Below, piece by piece: positions 1 through 7,522 of a stretch of DNA of 11,047 bases. Both the position numbers and the translations under genes were made by a program. The stretch is taken from the NCBI GenBank assembly GCA_903910245.1, contig CAIVYX010000366.1, positions 1 through 11,047 of the forward strand, read 5' to 3'. Every line of letters starts with the position of its first letter. Position 1 is the stretch's first letter. This stretch comes from an uncultured Opitutia bacterium. GTDB taxonomy: Bacteria > Verrucomicrobiota > Verrucomicrobiia > Opitutales > UBA953. Under the pieces are notes generated by a model that saw nothing but the letters and a program-made list of their open reading frames with translations, had not been told where the DNA came from and searched no databases.

Positions 1-10
1 CGACAGCCTG

Positions 11-1414
11 ATGCAGCATACGCGTCGGCACTTCCTCGGCACCTCCGCTCTCGGCCTTGGCGCCCTGGCGATGCGTGGGATCGTCGGTGACGCCCAAGCG
101 GCCACCTTGCCCAAGGGCACGCACTTCCCGGCCAAGGCCAAACGTGTCATCTATCTCTTCCAGGCCGGCGGCCCTTCGCAATTAGAGACGCTCGATCCGA
201 AGCCGCTTCTGCGCGAAAAGCATACCCAGCCCTTACCTGACTCGGTCCGGCAGGGCCAACGCTTAACCGGCATGAGCGGCTATCAAGCCACCCTTCCGCT
301 CGCCGGATCCTTCGTAGATTTCAAGAAGTATGGCCAAAGCGGCGTCGAGTACAGCGACCTGCTCAGCCATGTAGGCGAAGTCGCCGATGACGTCTGCGTG
401 ATCCGTTCGATGCATACTGAGGCGATCAATCACGACCCGGCCATCACGTTCTTCTGTTCCGGAAATCAGGTCGCCGGTCGCCCCTCGATGGGCGCCTGGG
501 CTTCCTACGGCCTCGGCAGCATGAACGAGAACCTTCCTGCCTTCATCGTATTGGTCTCACAGGATGCCCAAAAGGACCAACCGCTCTACTCCCGTCTCTG
601 GGGCGCCGGCTTCCTCCCTTCCGAACATCAGGGCGTCCAGTTCAAGGCCGGCAAGGAACCAGTGCTTTATCTCACGAATCCGGAAGGGGTCTCTCCGCAT
701 GCCCGCCGAGGCATGCTCGACGCGCTGGGCAAACTCAACGCCGACCAGCGTACCGTCGAGCTCGACCCAGAAGTCGATGCCCGCCTCGCCCAAGCTGAGA
801 TGGCCTACCGCATGCAGACGAGCGTCCCGGAAGTCGCCGATCTCTCGAAGGAATCCCCTGCGACCCTCGCGATGTATGGTGAGAGCGTGACGTCGCCCGG
901 CTCCTTCGCCGCTAACTGCCTGCAAGCCCGCCGTCTGATCGAAAAAGGCGTGCGCTTCGTCCAACTTTTCCACCAAGGCTGGGATCAGCACGGCGGCCTA
1001 CCCGGAGGCATTAAGCGCCAGTGCAAGCAAACCGACCAAGCCTCGGCGGCTCTCATTAAAGACCTTAAGCAACGCGGACTCCTCGAAGACACGCTCGTGA
1101 TCTGGGGCGGCGAATTCGGCCGCACGGCTTACAGCCAAGGCAAGATCACCAAGGACTCTTACGGTCGCGACCATCACCCGCGTTGCTTCAGCCTCTGGAT
1201 GGCCGGTGGCGGTGTCAAAGGCGGCCAAGCCTACGGCCAGACCGACGAGTTCGGGTACAATATCGTCAAGGATCCAGTCCACGTGCATGACCTGCACGCG
1301 ACCATGCAGCACCTCCTCGGTGTCGACCACGAACGTCAGACCTTTAAGTTCCAGGGCCGTTACTACCGCCTGACGGATGTCGCCGGCAACGTGATCAAAG
1401 CGGTGATTGCCTAA
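11..1414 (+). CDS. DUF1501 family protein with Tat signal
   Basis: A 467-residue protein of the DUF1501 family (PF07394), which has an alkaline-phosphatase/sulfatase-like fold and is abundant in Verrucomicrobiota and Planctomycetota; its biochemical role is unknown. The N-terminus has a twin-arginine signal (TRRHFLG at residues 4-10, a small-residue hydrophobic stretch, then AQA at 28-30), so export in folded form is expected. Family landmarks are present: QAGGPSQLETLDPKP from residue 51, HTEAINHDP (135-143), GWDQHGG (323-329), WGGEFGRT (365-372) and GRDHHP (385-390), followed by AGGGVKGG. Asp and His residues in these motifs probably bind metal. The frame is open to the window edge, so a start a few codons earlier is possible. 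Such genes usually follow a cytochrome-type DUF1549/DUF1553 gene, and I expect one just upstream, outside the window. The next gene starts 29 bases downstream. The family call is firm; the substrate is unknown. Confidence 0.93.
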   Translation: MQHTRRHFLGTSALGLGALAMRGIVGDAQAATLPKGTHFPAKAKRVIYLFQAGGPSQLETLDPKPLLREKHTQPLPDSVRQGQRLTGMSGYQATLPLAGSFVDFKKYGQSGVEYSDLLSHVGEVADDVCVIRSMHTEAINHDPAITFFCSGNQVAGRPSMGAWASYGLGSMNENLPAFIVLVSQDAQKDQPLYSRLWGAGFLPSEHQGVQFKAGKEPVLYLTNPEGVSPHARRGMLDALGKLNADQRTVELDPEVDARLAQAEMAYRMQTSVPEVADLSKESPATLAMYGESVTSPGSFAANCLQARRLIEKGVRFVQLFHQGWDQHGGLPGGIKRQCKQTDQASAALIKDLKQRGLLEDTLVIWGGEFGRTAYSQGKITKDSYGRDHHPRCFSLWMAGGGVKGGQAYGQTDEFGYNIVKDPVHVHDLHATMQHLLGVDHERQTFKFQGRYYRLTDVAGNVIKAVIA

Positions 1415-1443
1415 AAGGGGTCCGGGCTTCAGTTGTTGCGGAG

Positions 1444-2760
1444 ATGTCCACCGCCACGCAGGCACCCGCTTCCGCCATCGCCTCAAGGTCCTTTCGACTC
1501 TACCTGGCGGCAATCGTGCTCGGCACCCTAGCCATCCAGATTCAGACCGTCGCCATCGCATGGCAGGTCTACCGCCTGACGAAGGACGAGGGTGCCAACG
1601 CCGCCCTCGCTCTGGGTGCCATCGGGCTTGCCGAGGTGATCCCCTTTGTCAGCGCTGTGCTCTTCGCCGGCCACGTGGCGGATACCAATAATCGCCGGCG
1701 CATCGCCATCGGCGCCCTGATTGCGATGACGGCGGTAGGGCTCTTCCTTTTCTTACCGGAGCATCTGAGCGAGCGCTGGGCGCAACTCACCGTCATCTAC
1801 GGGGTAATCATTCTAGGCGGATTGGCCCGCAGTTTCCTCACCACGGCCCGTCAGGCGATTATCGCCGAGATTCTGCCCCGCGATCTCATCCCCGGCGGTG
1901 TCCGTTGGCGCAATACGCTCTTCGAGCTCGCCTGCGTCATCGGTCCTGGCCTCGCCGGCCTGATGGTCTGGCTGGGCGAAAAGAACGGACTCTCTCATCC
2001 GGAGAACGTGCCGTACACGGCGATGACAATTTGTTTCGCCGGTTCACTTGGTCTAACAATCGCCTTGCGCACCACCCAGACCCTCCAGACGCGCAATCCT
2101 GAGCCTATCTTCGTCAGCCTCCGCCAAGGCATCGACTTCATGTTGAGCCAGCGCATCATGCTCGGGGCCTTCACGCTGGACCTCTTTGCGGTGCTGCTCG
2201 GTGGCGCCGTGGCCTTGTTGCCAATCTTCGCCGATATGCTGGAGGTCGGAGCCTTTGGGTTCGGCATGCTCCGGGCGGCTGGCTCCGTCGGCGCGGTGTT
2301 AATGTCGCTCTACCTCATCGTACGTCCACCCCTGAATCATGCGGGTCGATTCCTCTATGGATCGTTCGCAGTCTTCGGACTCAGCACCATCGGCTTTGCT
2401 CTTTCGATCGTCCTCGCTTCCGCCCTCGGCCTAAGCCTTCACGCGGCGTTCATCTTTTCTTTCATCTTCCTCTTCCTAGCCGGAGCGGCCGACGCGGTCA
2501 ACGTGATCATCCGTCAGACGATTCTGCAGACGAGCGTGCCCCCTCAGATGATGGGGCGTGTCTCGGCGGTGACCGCGGTCTTCATTGGTTGCTCCAACGA
2601 GCTCGGCATGGCGGAATCGGGTCTGGCCGCACGGCTGATGGGGACAGTCAATTCAGTCATCTTCGGCGGGCTGGCGACGTTTGGGGTGATGGGCCTGACG
2701 CACTGGAAATTTCCTGAACTCTGGCGCCTCAAGAAAGTCGGCACGGAGCCCCCGGTCTGA
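1444..2760 (+). CDS. MFS transporter, EntS/MFS_3-like exporter
   Basis: A 438-residue major facilitator protein made of hydrophobic helices along almost its whole length; about 10-12 membrane spans are expected. The loop after the second span carries the MFS motif A in degenerate form (AGHVADTNNRRR, residues 75-86). The arrangement and the C-terminal half (PPQMMGRVSAV, with an NELGMAESG segment after it) resemble the MFS_3 group (PF05977), which includes the enterobactin exporter EntS. Members are proton-driven exporters of siderophores, drugs or other small molecules; the substrate here cannot be read. A GGAG-like element directly abuts the ATG, closer than usual, and no better in-frame start is visible. 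The gene lies 29 bases after DUF1501 and 52 bases before the esterase, the largest gap in the + strand run, so it may belong to the upstream transcription unit. The fold is certain; the subfamily is probable. Confidence 0.9.
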   Translation: MSTATQAPASAIASRSFRLYLAAIVLGTLAIQIQTVAIAWQVYRLTKDEGANAALALGAIGLAEVIPFVSAVLFAGHVADTNNRRRIAIGALIAMTAVGLFLFLPEHLSERWAQLTVIYGVIILGGLARSFLTTARQAIIAEILPRDLIPGGVRWRNTLFELACVIGPGLAGLMVWLGEKNGLSHPENVPYTAMTICFAGSLGLTIALRTTQTLQTRNPEPIFVSLRQGIDFMLSQRIMLGAFTLDLFAVLLGGAVALLPIFADMLEVGAFGFGMLRAAGSVGAVLMSLYLIVRPPLNHAGRFLYGSFAVFGLSTIGFALSIVLASALGLSLHAAFIFSFIFLFLAGAADAVNVIIRQTILQTSVPPQMMGRVSAVTAVFIGCSNELGMAESGLAARLMGTVNSVIFGGLATFGVMGLTHWKFPELWRLKKVGTEPPV

Positions 2761-2812
2761 CCCGCTTGGGCTTGTATCCCCCCACGGTCGGGCTTCTTAT
2801 TGGAACACCCCC

Positions 2813-3748
2813 ATGAAGCTCCTCCGTCTACTTCCCTGCCTGCTGGCCATCAGTCTGCTTGGCGCCGAACCCAAGAAGCCCGACTACGACTCCCAGTACG
2901 TCCTCGGTCCTGACTCCCAAGAAAAGGAAGGCGTGCCGAAGGGCACGGTCACCGAGTACGAGTTGAACGACTCCAAGGCTTTCCCAGGCTACGGTCGTAA
3001 GTGGGCTCTCTACATCCCGAAGCAGTACGACCCGAGCAAGGAAGCTTGCCTGATGATCTTCCAGGACGGCCTGGGATACTCCGCCGCCAAGGGCCAGTGG
3101 CGAGTGCCCACGGTCTTCGATAACCTGATCGCCCAGGGCAAGATGCCAGTGACGATCGCCCTTTTCATCAATCCCGGCTTCATACCCGACCCCAAGAAGC
3201 CGACCGCCAAGGACGCCAAGGGCAAGCCGCTCGGCAAGTCCAACCGCTCCTTCGAATATGACAACGTGACGGACCTCTACCCCCAGTTCCTCGTTGATGA
3301 GATGATTCCTCTGGCTGAATCCAAGGGCGTGAAGTTCTCCAAGGACCCCCTGCGGCGCGGCATCGCCGGCGCTTCGTCCGGCGGCATCTGCGCCTACAAC
3401 GCCGCATGGCAGCGTCCGGAAGCTTTCAGCAAGGTATTCACGACCATTGGCAGTTTCACCAATATCCGCGGCGTCATCAGCAAGGGCGTAGAAAAAGGCG
3501 GCAACCTCTACCCGCAGATGATTCTCGATACCCCGAAGAAGAACATCCGCATCTTCTCCCAGGATGGCTCCCATGACCTGACCAACGAGTTCGGTGTCTG
3601 GCCCGAAGCCAACAAGGCTATGGCCGCAGCTTGGAAGGCCAAGGGCTACGACTATAAGTTCATCATGGGCGAAGGCACCCATAACGGTCGCCATGGCGCC
3701 CAGCTCCTCCCGGAAGCCCTGACATGGCTCTGGCGCGACGTCCGCTAA
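2813..3748 (+). CDS. Secreted alpha/beta-hydrolase, enterochelin-esterase-like
   Basis: A 311-residue protein with a Sec signal peptide (KLLRLLPCLLAISLLGA, about residues 2-18) and an esterase domain (PF00756, COG2382 Fes-like group). The nucleophile elbow is GASSGG at 186-191, with Ser188 as likely nucleophile. The acid is probably Asp251 or Asp255 in SQDGSHDLTNE, and the catalytic His is H290 in GEGTHNGRHG. The tail ALTWLWRDV is typical of the group. A Lys-rich loop (about 126-142) precedes the conserved NRSFEYD. The family hydrolyses esters outside the cytoplasm: acetyl or feruloyl esters of plant glycans, and siderophore esters in Fes-type members. There is no Shine-Dalgarno before the ATG. 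Only 4 bases separate it from the secreted PF06439 gene, so the two probably act on the same substrate. Deacylation of a carbohydrate is the favoured reading; siderophore hydrolysis is an alternative because an EntS-like exporter lies upstream. Confidence 0.9.
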   Translation: MKLLRLLPCLLAISLLGAEPKKPDYDSQYVLGPDSQEKEGVPKGTVTEYELNDSKAFPGYGRKWALYIPKQYDPSKEACLMIFQDGLGYSAAKGQWRVPTVFDNLIAQGKMPVTIALFINPGFIPDPKKPTAKDAKGKPLGKSNRSFEYDNVTDLYPQFLVDEMIPLAESKGVKFSKDPLRRGIAGASSGGICAYNAAWQRPEAFSKVFTTIGSFTNIRGVISKGVEKGGNLYPQMILDTPKKNIRIFSQDGSHDLTNEFGVWPEANKAMAAAWKAKGYDYKFIMGEGTHNGRHGAQLLPEALTWLWRDVR

Positions 3749-3752
3749 GCCG

Positions 3753-4610
3753 ATGCGCCTGCCTCTCCTTTCTCTGCTCTGCTTCGGAGCCCTTGCCGGA
3801 GCGGCGGAGCCTGCGTTTCAGACCTTGCTCGACCCTCAGCTAACGCACTGGGAGAAGTGGCTCGGGCCAGTCCACCGGGCCTACGATCTTCCCGGCTACG
3901 TCCGCGGCGCTAAGCCCAAGGACGACCCGGTGCTCGGCTTGAACAACGACCCGCTGAAGGTCTTCACGACCCGCCAGCAGGATGGCGAGACGGTCCTCCA
4001 TATCACGGGCCAAGTCTTCGGCGCCCTCAGCTCGCTGACGTCCTTCGATAACTTCCACCTGAAGACGGAACAACGCTGGGGCGAGAAACGCTGGGAGCCT
4101 CGCACCCAGGCGGTTCGCGACAACGGCATCCTGATCTTCTGCGTCGGTGAACACGGCGCCCAAGGTAAATACTGGATGCGCAGCCAAGAACTCCAGGTCC
4201 AGGAAGGCGACATCGGCGATTGGTGGCCTCTGGCCGGCGCGATGGCCGAGATCCCGGTCCGCACCGATGACCCGGTGAAGAAGCGTATCTACGACCCGAA
4301 GGGCACCCTGACGACCGTCAATGCCCGCGTCTGGCATGGCACGAATTACGACGAGAATCCTTTCGGCGAATGGAACACGATCGAGTGCTTCGCCTTCAAC
4401 GGCGACGCGGTCTTCCGCCTCAACGGCAAGACGGTCAATGTGATCCTGAATTCCCGCTACCGCGAGAAGGGTTCGACGGTCGACGTCCCGCTGAAGGCCG
4501 GAAAACTCCAGATTCAGTCTGAAGCCGCTGAATGCGAGTACCGCCGCATGGCCATTCGCCCTCTGTCCGCTTGGCCGGCCGATGTGGCTAAAGACCTTCC
4601 CTCTCGATGA
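3753..4610 (+). CDS. Secreted PF06439 (DUF1080) protein, putative 3-keto-glycoside hydrolase
   Basis: A 285-residue protein with a signal peptide (about residues 1-18, ending AGAAEP) and one concanavalin-A-like jelly-roll domain of the PF06439 type. Visible family features are FGALSSLTSFDNFHL with the following RWGEKRW (89-114), RDNGILIFCVGEHG (122-135), WMRSQELQVQEGDIGDWW (141-158), GEWNTIECFAFNGDAVFRLNG (205-225) and the closing strand LQIQSEAAECEYRRMAIRPL (252-271). Family members hydrolyse glycosides whose sugar has been oxidised at C3, working with exported Gfo/Idh/MocA oxidoreductases; others only bind carbohydrate. Location should be periplasmic or extracellular. The stop overlaps the start of the next gene by 4 bases (ATGA), so the two are translationally coupled. 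The family assignment is strong; the activity is inferred from the family and from the sugar importer downstream. Confidence 0.88.
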   Translation: MRLPLLSLLCFGALAGAAEPAFQTLLDPQLTHWEKWLGPVHRAYDLPGYVRGAKPKDDPVLGLNNDPLKVFTTRQQDGETVLHITGQVFGALSSLTSFDNFHLKTEQRWGEKRWEPRTQAVRDNGILIFCVGEHGAQGKYWMRSQELQVQEGDIGDWWPLAGAMAEIPVRTDDPVKKRIYDPKGTLTTVNARVWHGTNYDENPFGEWNTIECFAFNGDAVFRLNGKTVNVILNSRYREKGSTVDVPLKAGKLQIQSEAAECEYRRMAIRPLSAWPADVAKDLPSR

Positions 4611-5089
4611 AACTCTCCCCCATCCCCCTTTCCCTTCAGCAGCTCGTGGAGGCCTTGAATAAGGCGGATGGACGGATTGTGCGTTTCGAGCTCCCGACCA
4701 CGACGTTGCTCAGCCCGCACGTCCACGTGACGGAGGTCGCCCGCATCGACAAGAAGTTCGTCGACTGTGGCGGCACCCTGCGTACCGACTCGAGCTGTCG
4801 CCTCCAGATCTACCAAGCCGACGACACGGAGCACCGCATCACGGCGGCGAAGTTCGCCCAGATCCTGGCCAAAGGGGCCGGCGTGCTCAGTTCGATGAAC
4901 CTACCTGTTGAGGTCGAAGCCGAAGCCCCTTACCTTTCGGTCTTCCTGGTCATCGCTACCCGCCTCGAAGAAAAGCAGGTCGTACTCTCGCTCGGCATGC
5001 GCCACACGGCCTGCCTCGCCGAAGACGTCTGCTTCCCCGCTAATCTTCAGGACAAGTCAGCCTGCGCGCCCGGTTCGGGCTGCTGCTGA
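4607..5089 (+). CDS. DUF6428-like small protein with Cys-rich tail
   Basis: A 160-residue, apparently cytoplasmic protein without a signal peptide or membrane segment. It shows HVHVTEVARIDKKFVDCGG (38-56), then IYQADDTEHR (68-77), TACLAED (135-141) and the tail CAPGSGCC (153-160). From memory this pattern (HVTEV, a few residues later DCGG, then H-R, ACLA and a terminal C-x-P-x-SGCC) matches the DUF6428 family, usually seen in Bacteroidota beside arsR, an arsenate-reductase-like phosphatase and an arsenite transporter. Seven cysteines (54, 64, 136, 142, 153, 159, 160) suggest thiol chemistry or binding of a soft metal or metalloid, but no function is established. It starts inside the stop of the PF06439 gene (ATGA) and ends 8 bases before the ABC ATPase, so it is co-expressed with sugar uptake. 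No ars gene is nearby. The coding call is strong; the family name relies on remembered motif order. Confidence 0.8.
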   Translation: MKLSPIPLSLQQLVEALNKADGRIVRFELPTTTLLSPHVHVTEVARIDKKFVDCGGTLRTDSSCRLQIYQADDTEHRITAAKFAQILAKGAGVLSSMNLPVEVEAEAPYLSVFLVIATRLEEKQVVLSLGMRHTACLAEDVCFPANLQDKSACAPGSGCC

Positions 5090-5097
5090 TTCCCGTC

Positions 5098-6573
5098 ATG
5101 CTCCGAGCCCTCGAACTACGCAAGGATTTCGGAGGGCTCACCGTCTTACACCCGACGTCGATCGACTTCTTGCCAGGCGAAGTGCACGCCTTGATGGGCG
5201 AGAACGGCGCCGGCAAGTCGACGCTTATGAAGATTGTCGCCGGTCTCTATCGCCCCGACGGCGGTCAGGTCGAATGGCGCGAACGCTATACCGAGTTCAC
5301 CTCGCCACACGATGCCTTGGTCGCGGGCATCGCAATGATCCATCAGGAACTGATGCCCATCCCTGACCTGACGGTAGCGGAGAACATCACCCTCGGTGCC
5401 GAGCCTTGCTCCGGCTTCGGACTCATCGATCGACCCGCCCAGCTGGCCCGCGCCGAAGAACTGTTGGGCGAACTTGAATCTGATATCAGTCCGACCCGCA
5501 TGATGCGCACGCTAACCGTGGCCCAGACTCAGGTGGTTGAGATCGCCAAGGCGCTCGGGCGCCAGGCTGACGTCATCCTGATGGATGAACCGACGGCTGC
5601 TCTCTCCGACCACGAGGTCGCCGCCCTCTTCCGGGCCATCACCCGACTGAAGGCACGCGGCGTCGCCATCGTCTACACCACCCATAAGATGGACGAAGTC
5701 TTCCGGTTGGCCGACCGTATCTCGGTCCTGCGTGATGGACGTTTGGTCGGCACAGCGCCGGCGGCTGAGCTGAATCCTTCCAAGTTAATTACGATGATGG
5801 TCGGACGAGAACTCGCCGACGTCTTCCCAGTCCGTCACTCGCCATCCGATGAAATCTTACTCGAGGTCTCCGGATTGACCCGTGAACCAGCCTACCGTAA
5901 TATCAGCTTTCAGATTCGCAGGGGTGAAGTGGTCGCCCTCGCTGGCCTAATGGGCGCAGGCCGTACCGAAGTAGTCAGCGCAATCTTCGGCTTGCAGCCC
6001 GCTTCGGAAGGACAGATCTGCCTCAAGGGTAAGCCGCTCTCTATCCGTAATCCTCAGGACGCCTTAGCTGCCGGCATCGGCATGGTCACCGAGGACCGCA
6101 AAGGCCTCGGCTTGATTCCTGCCCTAGGTGTTGGCCAGAACATCACCCTGTCCGCTTTGTGTGACTATGGTCGCGGACCGTTGATCAATCATTCAGCCGA
6201 AGCCGCCGCGAGCGAGTCGCAGATGACGGAATTCGCCATCAAAGCGACCAGCCCGTCCCAACCGATTGCCCAGCTGAGCGGTGGCAATCAGCAGAAGGCC
6301 TTGCTTGCGCGCTGCCTCCTTGGCGGCCCCGATCTCATCATCCTCGATGAACCGACGCGTGGAATCGACATAGGAGCGAAGGCGGAAATCTACGCCCTCA
6401 TCCAAAAACTTGCCCGGGCCGGCAAGGGCATCCTGCTGGTCTCTTCCGAACTCCCCGAAGTCCTTTCCTTAGCGCACCGCATCGTAGTCCTTCGCCGTGG
6501 CTCCGTGAGCGCCACGCTCGACGCCGCCGCGACCGACCAAGAAACCGTGCTCCGCCACGCCATGCCTTTATAA
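5098..6573 (+). CDS. Sugar ABC importer ATPase, RbsA/MglA-type (CUT2)
   Basis: A 491-residue protein with two fused nucleotide-binding domains, the hallmark and usual length of the ribose/galactose/inositol (CUT2) class. Domain 1 has Walker A GENGAGKST (34-42), Q-loop HQE (82-84), a divergent signature LTVAQTQ (139-145), Walker B VILMDEPTAAL (159-169) and H-loop His196. Domain 2 has the degenerate P-loop GLMGAGRTE (283-291) normal for the class, TEDRKGLGL (331-339), signature LSGGNQQK (393-400) and Walker B LIILDEPTRGID (413-424). In this class domain 1 is the main hydrolysing site. It acts on the inner face of the cytoplasmic membrane, driving uptake with the permease 4 bases downstream and the binding protein after it. 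The ATG has no Shine-Dalgarno, and coupling to the preceding gene is likely. The class is certain; the sugar or polyol is unknown. Confidence 0.96.
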   Translation: MLRALELRKDFGGLTVLHPTSIDFLPGEVHALMGENGAGKSTLMKIVAGLYRPDGGQVEWRERYTEFTSPHDALVAGIAMIHQELMPIPDLTVAENITLGAEPCSGFGLIDRPAQLARAEELLGELESDISPTRMMRTLTVAQTQVVEIAKALGRQADVILMDEPTAALSDHEVAALFRAITRLKARGVAIVYTTHKMDEVFRLADRISVLRDGRLVGTAPAAELNPSKLITMMVGRELADVFPVRHSPSDEILLEVSGLTREPAYRNISFQIRRGEVVALAGLMGAGRTEVVSAIFGLQPASEGQICLKGKPLSIRNPQDALAAGIGMVTEDRKGLGLIPALGVGQNITLSALCDYGRGPLINHSAEAAASESQMTEFAIKATSPSQPIAQLSGGNQQKALLARCLLGGPDLIILDEPTRGIDIGAKAEIYALIQKLARAGKGILLVSSELPEVLSLAHRIVVLRRGSVSATLDAAATDQETVLRHAMPL

Positions 6574-6577
6574 CGCC

Positions 6578-7513
6578 ATGCATACCTTAGATCGTAATCT
6601 GCTTCATCGCTTCGGCCTCCTGCTCGTCATCTTTATTGTCGGCTTGGCCCTGTCTTTGCTGACCGACACCTTCCTGAGCGTCGCGAACTTCACCAACGTC
6701 GCCCGGCAAATCTCGATCAACGGTATCCTCGCGGTCGGCGTTACCTTCGTCCTCCTCACCGCCGGCGTCGACCTTTCCCTGGGGTCGGTCGTGGCCTTGA
6801 GCGGCGTCGCCTGTGCGACCTTCGCCCATCCTGGCGAACATTCCGTGTTCGTGCCCATCGCTGTCGGCCTCTTCACCGGGGCTGCCTGCGGGCTCGTCAA
6901 CGGCGTACTCGTGACCCGTGGGGGCGTCGCCCCATTCATCGTCACGCTCGGCATGATGACCATCGCCCGCGGACTAGCCCTCATCTTCAGTGGCGGTCGA
7001 CCGGTCGCGAACATGTCGAACGAACTCACCGCACTCGCCGGGGACCTCTTTGGTATCCCGATTCCCGTCCTTTGCTTCGCTGGCGTCGCCGCTGCGGCTT
7101 GGTTCTTCCTGCGAAACTTCCGCCTCGGTCGCCACATCTACGCCGTCGGCGGTAATGAGAACGCTGCACGCGCCGCTGGCGTACCCGTCGAAAAGGTTAA
7201 GCTCTTCGCTTATGGACTCTGCGGACTGCTCACCGGCCTTGCGGGTGTCGTCTTGGCGGCACGTATTACGACGGGCCAGCCCAACGCCGGCCAGGCCTAC
7301 GAGCTCGACGCCATCGCGGCCGTGGTCATCGGGGGCACGAGCCTTGCGGGCGGAGTCGGCACAATTACCGGTACCTTGCTGGGCGTCTTGTTAATCGGAG
7401 TGATTAACAACGGCTTAGATTTGATGGGGGTTTCCTCGTATTACCAAGCCGTCATCAAGGGCGTGATCATCGTGGGTGCGGTTTGGCTCGACCGACGTCA
7501 GGCCCGTTCTTAA
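6578..7513 (+). CDS. Sugar ABC importer permease, RbsC-type
   Basis: A 311-residue integral membrane protein of the BPD_transp_2 family (PF02653), the CUT2 permease, expected to form a homodimer. Hydrophobic spans run through the whole protein. Diagnostic features are NGILAVGVTFVLLTAGVDLSLGS (about residues 48-70), the cytoplasmic coupling loop with AVGGNENAARAAGV, and the late segment AVVIGGTSLAGGVG followed by INNGLDLMGVSSYYQ near the C-terminus. The length is normal. It lies 4 bases after its ATPase and 9 before its binding protein, the classic A-C-B order of rbs-type operons. These motifs are shared by ribose, xylose, allose, galactose and myo-inositol permeases, so they do not define the substrate. 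Confidence 0.96.
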   Translation: MHTLDRNLLHRFGLLLVIFIVGLALSLLTDTFLSVANFTNVARQISINGILAVGVTFVLLTAGVDLSLGSVVALSGVACATFAHPGEHSVFVPIAVGLFTGAACGLVNGVLVTRGGVAPFIVTLGMMTIARGLALIFSGGRPVANMSNELTALAGDLFGIPIPVLCFAGVAAAAWFFLRNFRLGRHIYAVGGNENAARAAGVPVEKVKLFAYGLCGLLTGLAGVVLAARITTGQPNAGQAYELDAIAAVVIGGTSLAGGVGTITGTLLGVLLIGVINNGLDLMGVSSYYQAVIKGVIIVGAVWLDRRQARS

Positions 7514-7522
7514 AAGTCTGGG

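Noticed and set aside
2746..2801. A hairpin terminator after the MFS gene
   Set aside because: Only 3-5 base-pair stems can be drawn (for example CCC-GCTT-GGG) and none is followed by a T run.
2828..3694. A 288-codon open frame on the - strand under the esterase gene
   Set aside because: It lies wholly inside the esterase gene, whose protein has a signal peptide and a full catalytic triad. The antisense product shows no recognisable motif and is a by-product of GC-rich codon use.
4514..4834. A - strand open frame spanning the overlap of the PF06439 and DUF6428-like genes
   Set aside because: Both + strand genes have family motifs across this stretch and a coupled ATGA junction; the antisense frame has no start context or recognisable domain.
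5512..5532. Divergent first ABC signature (LTVAQTQ) as a sign of an inactive ATPase
   Set aside because: Non-canonical signatures in the first domain and a degenerate second P-loop are normal in the RbsA/MglA class; all other key motifs are present.
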